Assembly (NCBI RefSeq): GCF_026151205.1
Contig: NC_087079.1
Span: 11,522,635 to 11,586,634, forward strand
Direction of reading: 5' to 3'
Origin: Bolinopsis microptera
Lineage: Eukaryota > Ctenophora > Tentaculata > Lobata > Bolinopsidae
DNA: 64,000 bases
This document shows positions 57,001 through 64,000 of the stretch, in pieces (within the stretch, counting starts at the first letter, position 1; every line of letters begins with the position of its first letter). The notes beneath the pieces were generated by a model. It had not been told where the DNA came from. It worked only from the letters and a program-made list of their open reading frames with translations, and did no database searches. The position numbers and the translations under genes were made by a program.

Positions 57001-60000
57001 CATCTTATTTCATAATGTGACTCGTGTAAATGAACCATTAATTCTTTCGTACGAATACTCATATCCAAATGTTATATATTTTTTACACTGATTATGATCG
57101 AAAACTTGACTTTATTTTTAAATTTCGTTTGTTTGAGTCTTTCCTAAAATGTATCTACCTTGATAATGAAATTTGGAGTAGAGTCGCATAGTTCACAACT
57201 TTCAAATTCACACACATACACTCATGTTTGCGATTGACCAATCCCTGCAGCGTTCTGCAAAATTTAACTTAATTTATAAAACAAGCACTCCTTATACGGG
57301 CTGATTTGGGATGGGTTGATTCAACCCATCCCCAGTATTCTAGGAGTAAATCGGATAAACAGTCGTTTCTTAGGGATGGGTTGATTCAACCCACCCCCAG
57401 TATTCTAGGAGTAAATCGAATCAACAATCGTTTCTTAGGGATGGGTTGATTCAACCCACCCCCAGTAACCTGAGGATTAATTAGATCAACAACCGCTCCT
57501 TATATGGAGATCATGGATCACTTTGAGGCCTGTATCATGTGATAAACTTGTGATATCCCACGTGATTTCTCAATTAACACAGGAGACTATCTTGTGCACT
57601 TGTGCACTATCTGGCCCTTTAGAACATAATGAGTCTTGTAGAACTAAGTATAACTAGAGCATTCCACTTTTTGTGGTGGCTGAATACCGTCTAGAACCAA
57701 AGTTATTAGGGATGGGTCCTTTCAACCCACCCCCAGTAATGAATGAGCTCCACGCACCCCAGTATGATAAGGGTTAAGACTGATTGTACTGACAGAACAC
57801 GTCATTTTATTTCACTTCCTAAGTTCTAAATTATTATTTCAGTATTAGCTCGGGGAGCATACATGATAATACAGCCTACTTACAGATAAAACAGTTACTT
57901 TTAATTACCTTCCAATCAACACGTCACACAGAAAAATGTTACAGAATCTACTCATTGTAAAGATTCACATCTGTTTAATCACGCGTTTTAATTAAGTAAT
58001 TAACCAGTTATTGATCATTGTAACGACTAAAATGTAGATGAAAAACAAGTCACATCCTTTAATCTACCATTATTATCTAATCTATGTAATGTCCATCACA
58101 ATAATAAATAGATTATAAAGCACCTAACAGGTAAATAAAGGTTATTTAAAATTATTTAAATTAATTTAAGTTTATTCAAGTTATTTAAGTTATTTAAGTT
58201 ATTCATAGTTATTCAAAGCTATTACCCTGCACTTACCTACGACAGCTTTCTCAGGTAGGGGTGGAATAATAAAACAAGGGAACTTCTCTGTTAGTCTACC
58301 GTGGAACCAATCAAACTGCTTGTACCTGTCAGACAGAAGTGGAAACTTAAGAAACAAATTAAATACATACTACATATTATTACATAGGTACCTCTTATAA
58401 TATAAATACAGGTACAAATAAGTATGATCCTAGCGGACGAGAACAAGGAATGTTAAATGTACCACCGGGCACCGACAACATTATACCAGGTTGAACTTTA
58501 TACCAGGTTGAACTTTCTGGTGCAAAACCAAAATTCAAAAATCCTAAACATCCTAACCTTCGTTCAACAGTAAGATTGGTAGTATTTGGTGTTATGTGAT
58601 AAGACATAAAGCTCTTCATCCCTTTAAACTTAGCTTTCTTGATTGGCTCTGTTATCTCCACGGCTATTATCTGGTTGGGCTGCCAGCACAGGTCTATGTT
58701 GTTTGGGCACTGGGGGACACTTGTTTAACTAGCTTTACATGTGAGAGGTAGATAACATCTTGGTTGCCATGCTAAAACGGAGGAAACACACAATACACAT
58801 CCCTGGTCTGGTAAGCGGTCAGAATCCCTATCCTAATCAGCCAATCAGGGTATTGGATACTTAAGTACAAGTAAGTAGGTAAGTAAGTAAGTAAGATACG
58901 GCGCGGCGATGTGATACCCTTTGTATCCATGGCTTAATCTGTCTAAATATCACATTGTTTCACTGTTGAAGTCCTGATTATTTGCCACAATGATTGGGGG
59001 GGGGGGGGGGGGCTGGTTTGTAAACTCACAATAATTGTAATAGTATCTGATTCAGCTATCTGTTCTTTATCTTTACCGAGAATAAAGTCTTCTGCTCCAC
59101 TTTTCACGTAGGGTGTAAATCTGGGAAATTACTCCACTTTAATATTTAATTTTATTTAAATTTCGGATTTGAGTGTGGGGGTGTCCATTTTCCAACCCCA
59201 AAAGAACCCTACCCCAAAATAGGAATTTGAGGTAAAATGGGTTTTTTTGGGTTGGATATAGTTTTTGCGACAACGATAATTGTATGACATATCATAATGA
59301 CAAAAACAATTTCAACAAAAAATTGGATACATAATAAAGCTTGCGATGTAGTCACGAGTATTAAAGTAATGTAATAACTGGTATAACGGAAGTCACGAGT
59401 GTAAAGGAGTGAATGTAGTGTGTAGTTTGTATTAGCGAGAGTAGTGTGTATTACAAGTTAATGTGTATAAGTTAGTGTGTATTAGTAGTAATATAAGCCG
59501 ATTAGTACAATCAAATCAAACATAATATTGATCATGATTCATGGTTTACACATTTTTAGTAAAATGTCTATAACATAAGTAGTAGTAAACCCGCGATGGG
59601 ATGGCAAGAACCTCAATAAGATATTACATCGATACTAATAATCTCAAGATGTGTGTTAGCGTGTGTGTTCGCGTGTAATTTCCGAACGGCTTAATCAAGA
59701 AAATGGTAAGAGATATGGGGCTGGTTTTTTTCGGCATAGTGCCAAAAAAACTCTAACGAAGCCAAATAAATAAGGTTTTTCAAATCGGTCGCTGGTTATT
59801 GGTTTATTGATTATTTTGCATTACTATCAAATATATGAGGGGCACTCAGAATTAAATTCCGGTGTGTTTTGACAGACCGAGTTCATACTTTCGCACCGTT
59901 TTAACTACGAAAATGTAATGCGTGTTTTCAAATATGAGAATATAAAAGGCGGGTTTATATTTTGCATTTCAACTGCAATAATGAAGTCCCGGCCGTAGGC

Positions 60001-60717
60001 ACGGGTTGCACTATTACATTAATTATATTATGATAATCATAATAATATTGTATTTAAACATAAGTGTGGCAATGAAATATTGAAAAAATGCACTTAACAG
60101 TGTACACTATACAGCCGCTAATTTGATGGAGAAATTGGTTGAAATTCGACACTATGGTTGGTGGTACACATTTTTTAGGTATCGTGTAATTCATGTAAGA
60201 CCACGAAAAACTGTCAGTACAATATTTGTGATAAAAAGATAACGAGTACGTATACAATTTTCTTTATTCTACGTACTCATATCATAGTTTTAAACATTTA
60301 TGGTAAAATGCGAAATTCCCCCTGTAGGAGTATACGGTAAAAGCAAGTATAGAATTACATCGCAGCTTCACTTTATTAACCGAAGTGCGAATATTCAGAA
60401 AATAATAGGAAGTTAAATGGCAGGCAGCTCTAAAAATTTGTAAAGATAAATTAAGTTATGTTTAGTGTAATTCCCAAGGTTTGGTTATGTTGCTTTATTG
60501 GACTAATTCCAACAGCAGCAGCAGAAGAATTTATTGAAGTTTCTATCACACAAAGCAAATTCTATTATCATGTCAAACTGTAAACACAAGTCCAGGAGAA
60601 GAGGGAGGAGGTAGAAGAGGATCTAATAAGAAGGAGGAGGGGAAGAAGGAGGTATAAAAGGAGAATAAGAAGAAGAAGGAGGAGGAGCAGGAGCAGGAGG
60701 AGCAGGAGGAGGAGCAA

Positions 60718-60787
<70 letters not shown>

Positions 60788-62043
60788 AGGAGGAGGAGGA
60801 GGAGGAGGAGAGAGAAGAGGAGGACGAGGACGAGGACGAGGACGAGGAGGTCTACACTAACAGTTGATAACGCACCTGTTCATACTCTTCTTCATTGTGT
60901 TAGATCTCTGGTGCTGAGCTGCTCTAGACTCGTCGTCCACGTCTAAACTGCGGGTAATGTTATTATCAATAAGTGTGGACTGTGGGGGAGGGGGGCCGGG
61001 GGGCGCGGGGTGTGTCACCCAACACTTGCTACGCAGGCACTTTAAATTCAAGAAGTTAGAGAAAGGGAATTGATTAAATTGCTCTCAGCGTCTAATTTCC
61101 ACTGACAACACTAAACTCCAACAATCTCCTACCTGACACTAGGCCTAGTCTGCCTGCTGTGTTGATCTTCATCTGAATCGTAATCCGACCACTCGTTATC
61201 ACCAGGAGCAGGCTGCCCTACGAACTGTACCCCACCAGGAGCAGGCTGCTCTGCGAACTGTACCCCGGTATCTGCTGGTGGTGGTGGTGGAGGTTCCGAC
61301 CACTCGTCATGAACTGGGCCTGGGGGCTGAATATTTACTGTTACATGGACAAGTAGTAGGGCAGAGGTTTGACTCCGGTTAGAGGACAGTATGATAGGTA
61401 GCAGGGGGATGTGTGCAATCAGCCGAGCTATGAACAACAAATTCCCAGAAGGATTCTGTCGCTTGTCAGAACAAACGTACGCCACGTCCCAAATCACAAT
61501 ATCAGAAGTTAGTACTTCATCTCACAGTCAGAAGATTGGACGTGTTAGTAGAACACAACAACATTGTTACCTGCATCACCTCGTATTCATCATAGTCAAT
61601 GTAAGAAGCAGGAACTAGACCCTGTTCTCCGTTCTCTTTTACTGCCTCTACCCAGCCTTCACCCACATCCTGAACAAGATACTGTCAATACACCCTTTCT
61701 CCTGTCTCCTAACGTCATACAACTTTATATGCTGTAGGTACTCAAAATTAAAATTAATTTTACCCAATTTGCAGATAAGTGGAATCGTGGAGCTTAAGAA
61801 TTTTAAGGCACTAGAAAATACCCACTTTTAACGGTTAAATTGCTAATAATTCAATCACCTAAAATCTGAAAGAGTTAAAATTAAAGTCGCAAAAATAGTT
61901 TTAAGAAGATATGTATTAATAATTTATATCCTGACCTCGCAAACAACAGTAACAAGTTCATGTTCGTACACCGTTATCTCATTGTTATCAGCCTGACCCT
62001 CAAAGTCGTATATTACTCTGGCAGGAATAGCGGTTGTAGCCAT
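45094..62043 (-). CDS. SNX9/18/33-type sorting nexin: SH3, PX, BAR (14 exons, complete)
   Basis: Exons, 5' to 3': 62043-61936, 61669-61571, 61326-61133, 61028-60876, 59120-59030, 58709-58558, 58325-58237, 54213-54083, 53434-53344, 48921-48805, 46948-46794, 46246-46157, 45489-45289, 45153-45094. All phases match, giving 576 aa. Exons 1-2 form the SH3 domain (ARVIYDFEGQADNNEITVYE, GEQGLVPASYID). Exon 3 is an acidic, Pro-rich linker (SEPPPPPPADTG, DNEWSDYDSDED). Exons 5-8 carry the membrane-binding PX domain (FTPYVKSGAEDFILGK, KFKGMKSFMSYHITPN, RYKQFDWFHGRLTEKFP, IIPPLPEK, GRHPIISNC). Exons 10-14 form the BAR domain, ending ILLKLENALNQYPDPSTLE. Family members couple membrane curvature to dynamin and actin during endocytosis. 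Intron 11 starts with GC (CAG/GCGAGT). Intron 7 holds a piggyBac element and intron 9 a retrotransposon. Which of SNX9, 18 or 33 it is cannot be told here; it may predate their split. Confidence 0.9.
47155..47281. mobile_element. Short inverted-repeat element ending in poly-G/poly-C
   Basis: GGGATGCAACGACCA at 47168 and TGGTCGTTGCATCCC at the right are exact reverse complements, flanked outward by G-rich and poly-C tracts. About 90 bp lies between them. In intron 10 of the sorting nexin gene. Confidence 0.7.
49717..52761 (-). CDS. Non-LTR retrotransposon ORF2: AP endonuclease and reverse transcriptase
   Basis: 1014 aa, uninterrupted. Endonuclease: MATFNARSICNK, FLTETWL, GGGVAFIYD, VLYRST, ILAGDFNFHVED, TSDHFLVKF. 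Reverse transcriptase: SYRPVSNLSFISKVIEKC, LDLSAAFDTINH, GVPQGSILGPIFFILYT, HLYADDTQIYF. C-terminus: APKIWNTLPYSLR, ALKTHLFHQAYP. Same general clade as the ORF2 at 18358-21210 but clearly a different family. Confidence 0.92.
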   Translation of the reverse strand: MTPGHHHSPPHALKMATFNARSICNKTVSVLELLREENVDICFLTETWLRVDDKAKIAEVKDHKYDIISAPRRGRGGGVAFIYDPKVVSLTRNSVKFSSFEVLETVFRAKSHLIRFCVLYRSTQVSSHKKYQETRKKLFLEQFSDYMDTLITKSGIPILAGDFNFHVEDPDYWAKQFMALCHSKGLKQHVSSPTHISGGTLDLVLTLESPADNLNITELEIVEDTGTTSDHFLVKFSAPEIDVSSKQPSKEQKTVREFSKIDIDAFKADIVLHMLSPSQLTSLDDAVDKYDSVISSVLNKHAPAKNIYFIPGRSDWWNENCNDARKKRRAAERLWKKHKGMADAQDYREIYREACVDTTLIISRERNRYYEKRLTDAKGDPKATYRIINNLLDKDLSRKSPSGPTHQAVAESLKNYFDDKVKKIYGSISEENLSSADSQSEDKPCVKELEMPNDTHSSLPCSATAFRLVTRSEVLSLITKTMNNKSCELDPLPTWLLKHCLDELLPHITLIVNLSLQEGYFPHALKSAIVRPVLKKASLDADDLKSYRPVSNLSFISKVIEKCAHSQFSEYLNKNNLFAANQSGYRKNMSCETAVLKVHNDILLQVDKKSHTVLLLLDLSAAFDTINHKRLLRRLEHSYGFSGIILQWVASYLSNRSFIVGVKGEYSSLCDLEIGVPQGSILGPIFFILYTKQLQDIASMHGLQIHLYADDTQIYFSFDPKKDMAIESMKSKFKECFEHIKSWMSENYLKLNDNKSEIIEISTNSMPKPQNKLNSILTAYAPLNLPSQQRIWDSFFDNHLNLEAQINNVVRVCYVNQRNLGRIGSKLSKELKIQMVHASIHSILDNGNATYGALSERLLQKLQKVQNTAVRFIFGLHGKLRQEPITPYMIELHFLPVAMRIKFKIALLVFKCLNDCAPEYLRTMVKIRDTSKHHVRMDHDFFLLERPPLSRLRATAGAFSHTAPKIWNTLPYSLRSISRLDVFKKALKTHLFHQAYPVCANSIFGDSVVMDAGL
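52758..53195 (-). pseudogene. ORF1 C-terminal part with zinc knuckles (5'-truncated)
   Basis: Contains CYHCQGIGHTSTNCP, CFRCSGNHLSKDC and CCARCKN, three knuckle-like blocks typical of gag-like ORF1 of this clade, ending in the ORF2 start overlap. The 5' part is missing, as expected after incomplete target-primed reverse transcription. Confidence 0.8.
56276..57091 (+). pseudogene. piggyBac transposase pseudogene
   Basis: The frame at 56276 reads MCAFIGLIYFRG, FPAVMSRNRFFFL, HWKRDRFTAICEFYE, then TAG (56507). The same frame continues YLTIDECLYPTRKRIRF, YIKSKPAKYGIIFKALN and a second TAG at about 56690. This is the DDE_Tnp_1_7 fold region with an IDE motif that likely holds a catalytic Asp. A further ORF to 57091 with spaced Cys (CVQCVKD) may be the remnant of the C-terminal Cys-rich domain after an internal deletion. 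Confidence 0.8.
57308..57500 (+). repeat. 65-bp tandem repeat, 3 copies (piggyBac subterminal)
   Basis: Copies start at 57308, 57373 and 57438 with GGGATGGGTTGATTCAACCC. Each contains the palindrome GGGTTGATTCAACCC. Partial copies occur at 57707 and, inverted, at 55242 near the other end of the element. Confidence 0.9.
60595..60852. repeat. Purine-rich GAG/GCA low-complexity tract
   Basis: Runs of GAGCAG, GAGGAG and GACGAG units over about 250 bp in intron 4 of the sorting nexin gene, ending 24 bp before the exon 4 donor. Confidence 0.9.
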
Positions 62044-62571
62044 TACCCTAGGTTATATAGTTTGGGGTTAGCAGGTTAACTTGGGGAGTCAGATTAATAA
62101 TGCTCACTTTATGAAGATTGATAAAGCTGTGTTGTGGATGTGACCGGGGGGGGGGGGGGTTTTCCACCATTTTTCACCAATCTGCTGTACAATACATGAG
62201 ACAAATCAGTCAAATCAGTCAAAATGTTAATTTAATACTGAAATGTTAAGTATCAATTATATTACTATAAATTGATACGTTAAGCTACCATAGCATTCGA
62301 GCAGTCGCAAATATTGAACTGAACATACCATATTAAAAAGGTCATCATACAATTAAATTAAAAATCAAAGCTATCGGGATAAAGATGATTCTGTCACGAT
62401 TAATATGAAGAATAAAAAACTGAATATTGTTATGTGTTTTATAAAATAGTATACAGTAAAACCCCGATTTACCGCCATTTAACATAATTTAGACCTTGAG
62501 TTACTTGCTACTCTGCTGTCAATTAAGGAGAGAGAAGTCAGAGAGCAAAAAAATCGTTTTCTTTAGCTAAT
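62044..62571. other. Intergenic region between the BTB gene and the sorting nexin gene
   Basis: Likely promoter of the minus-strand sorting nexin gene. Contains a poly-G tract (about 62145-62159) and a single pogo-like end CAGTAAAACCCCGATTTACC at 62454. No coding signal. Confidence 0.5.
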
Positions 62572-64000
62572 TCAAATCTTATAGAGGACCCCTAATCTTT
62601 TTATTCCGAGTTCAGCACTTGTCTGCTCATGATTCAAAGCAGTATTATAATCTTGGAATATACCAAGCCAAGACAATGGATAAAGATATGATATACCATT
62701 ACTATGTTGTATTACACAATAAACATGCATGTTTTCTGCCCGTATCTCCTCGTGAAAGTGAAATACTCCGTTGGCATAATCCTCTTCCTCAGTACACAGC
62801 TCCAAGGCCCTCACCCTGCGATAGTCGTTACCAGCGACAGTTTTTATGATAAATCCACATTCTCCTGGTAGATTACATGGAGTCACAGAGGGATGCTTGA
62901 AATGGAACTTCCCCATATTTTGTTCACTTTGTGGGCCAATTGTATCAGTACAGGAGCTAAAACTTTCCAGGGATAATATTGAGACATAGGAACTCGTCTG
63001 TGAGCATAAGAAACCTAAATCTGTTATTGCTTGCCAACCAAAAAGAAATAACTGGAGAGCTGATAAGACTGAGGGTAAAGTTTGCCAGCTTCGTCTTTTT
63101 CTTAATGCCTCTAGTCTATTCTTCGTGGATTGACGGTCATAGGAAGCCAAATTGGAATGATAATTACTATGATTATTCCAATGCACAACTGCTTCTACTG
63201 CCATCATCAAATTAGTAACTACCTCTGACACAGACAACCACTGGAATAGCTGTTCTAACGACATGTAAATGTCAAATGAGTGATACAAGTTTGGTATCAA
63301 ATTACATCTTGGCAAGGGTGTTAAACTAGATCCTCCAGCAGTGACTACGATATTTTGATTTGGTTTCGGTTGTGGCTCTATAGCTTGATTAACAACAACT
63401 GGTACCCTCATTTTGGTAGATCTTCTCAGTAAATTGTGAGTCCATCTCAGCATATGATCAGGTAAAGTATCCAGAACATCAAATAGTTGATCAAATGCAA
63501 ATCTGTTATTTTCTCTACAAAGTAACAAATCGGAATTTTCTAGCAGATACTGACAGTGATTAGGAAGACCATGTTTCAACACAAGTTCTGAGAGTTGACT
63601 CGTCAGTTTCTGTACAACAAAGTTCACTTCAGTTCCAGCTAATTCTATTACAATATCTAGCCTATGTGTGGACAATCTGTCGGCGTTATCAAGATACTTG
63701 TCTATAAACTGCTGCTTGACTTTTAGCATTTCGATCTTTTTTAATGCTACTGTCAGGAAATCCTTTGTTTTTAGACTTTCCGAAACAAAAGCTGCTTCCT
63801 CAAACAAGTAGAGTAGTTCGGTATAGGACGGTGTCTTCACCGAGTCAGCAACTGCAGTAAAATAACCAGCACATTTTTCAATCAACCAAGACACCTCAAA
63901 CACATTCGCCATCTTGTTAATGTCCCTGAATAGTTCCCGGGAAATCCCCTCTGCAGTTCCGGAGTAAGCAGCGTCAACGAACAGCTGAACAGCAGCTTTA
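62572..64000 (-). CDS. BTB/POZ-domain protein, C-terminal exon (5' end outside window)
   Basis: A single open frame runs from the window edge to TGA at 62572. It starts inside a BTB domain (LFVDAAYSGTAEGISRELFR, DINKMANVFEVSWLIEKC), the last strand-helix block of BTB. A helical region that could be BACK-like follows, and a C-terminal part with no family I recognise (GECGFIIKTVAGNDYRRVRA, HFHEEIRAENMHVYCVIQHS). BTB proteins often act as Cullin-3 adaptors or dimeric scaffolds; nothing here shows the partner. The internal ATG at 63912 is not the start, since the BTB sequence continues upstream in frame. Confidence 0.75.
   Translation of the reverse strand, partial: KAAVQLFVDAAYSGTAEGISRELFRDINKMANVFEVSWLIEKCAGYFTAVADSVKTPSYTELLYLFEEAAFVSESLKTKDFLTVALKKIEMLKVKQQFIDKYLDNADRLSTHRLDIVIELAGTEVNFVVQKLTSQLSELVLKHGLPNHCQYLLENSDLLLCRENNRFAFDQLFDVLDTLPDHMLRWTHNLLRRSTKMRVPVVVNQAIEPQPKPNQNIVVTAGGSSLTPLPRCNLIPNLYHSFDIYMSLEQLFQWLSVSEVVTNLMMAVEAVVHWNNHSNYHSNLASYDRQSTKNRLEALRKRRSWQTLPSVLSALQLFLFGWQAITDLGFLCSQTSSYVSILSLESFSSCTDTIGPQSEQNMGKFHFKHPSVTPCNLPGECGFIIKTVAGNDYRRVRALELCTEEEDYANGVFHFHEEIRAENMHVYCVIQHSNGISYLYPLSWLGIFQDYNTALNHEQTSAELGIKRLGVLYKI

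Larger units (their letters stand above)
55227..57773 (+). mobile_element. Degenerate piggyBac element flanked by TTAA
   Basis: TTAA lies directly outside both ends (55223-55226 and 57774-57777). The left terminus is CCCTTGGCCTTATCATACTG and the right terminus, reverse complemented, CCCTTATCATACTGGGGTG; the two match once a 6-bp insertion is allowed for. The core GGGTGGGTTGATTC near the left end recurs inverted in a three-copy 65-bp tandem array (57308-57500) near the right end. The interior encodes a broken piggyBac transposase (56276 onward). Located in sorting nexin intron 7. Confidence 0.85.

Noticed and set aside
60595-60852. Glu/Arg-rich coding possibility in the purine tract
   Set aside because: Simple-sequence expansion within a sorting nexin intron, without splice sites.
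61129-61497. 122-residue ORF read as a single protein
   Set aside because: Only 61326-61133 is exonic (sorting nexin exon 3); the upstream part is intron sequence in the same frame.

Overview
Low-GC eukaryotic (metazoan) nuclear DNA with spliced genes, GT-AG introns, several clades of non-LTR retrotransposon, a tRNA-derived SINE, cut-and-paste transposons and MITEs. The gene set (RIM-type C2 protein, kinesin light chain, SNX9/18/33-type sorting nexin, LDLa-repeat 7TM receptor, PAM-like membrane protein, BTB protein) is animal. I favour an early-branching animal such as a cnidarian, but only as an inference from the LDLa receptor type and the retroelement clades.

Layout. 1-2797 (+): the last eight exons of a RIM-like active-zone protein, ending in its C2B-like domain; one intron holds a 33-bp minisatellite. 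4660-8541 (-): a two-exon receptor with LDLa repeats and 7TM, broken by one apparent 1-nt frameshift. 9482-11190 (-): remains of a second class A GPCR, interrupted by a DNA element with perfect 32-bp terminal inverted repeats. 11.2-26.7 kb is a nest of mobile elements: a CR1-like retrotransposon (-) is split by an 8.6-kb DNA element (17-bp TIRs, repeated GTCACTCCGTAAC motif). That element contains an intact L2/CR1-type retrotransposon, a fragment of another one and two orphan exon-like blocks. The CR1-like element also carries a perfect 308-bp palindrome flanked by 12-bp direct repeats.

26993-30377 (+) encodes a PAM-like type I membrane protein: degenerate PHM, PHM, PAL, one TM and a short tyrosine-motif tail. 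The PAL zinc ligands and the first PHM copper site appear to be lost. A SINE fills its only intron. 31794-41057 (+) is a complete kinesin light chain gene (three coding exons). It converges on a complete 14-exon SNX9/18/33-type gene (62043-45094, -), whose introns hold a second L2/CR1-type retrotransposon and a dead piggyBac element. The window ends inside a BTB-domain gene (62572 to beyond 64000, -).

The host genes share no pathway that I can argue from sequence, although RIM (exocytosis), SNX (endocytosis) and KLC (transport) are all trafficking proteins. The strongest novelty candidate is the PAM-like pseudoenzyme with a signalling-type tail. Next come the two DNA elements that carry dispersed short motifs in both orientations.
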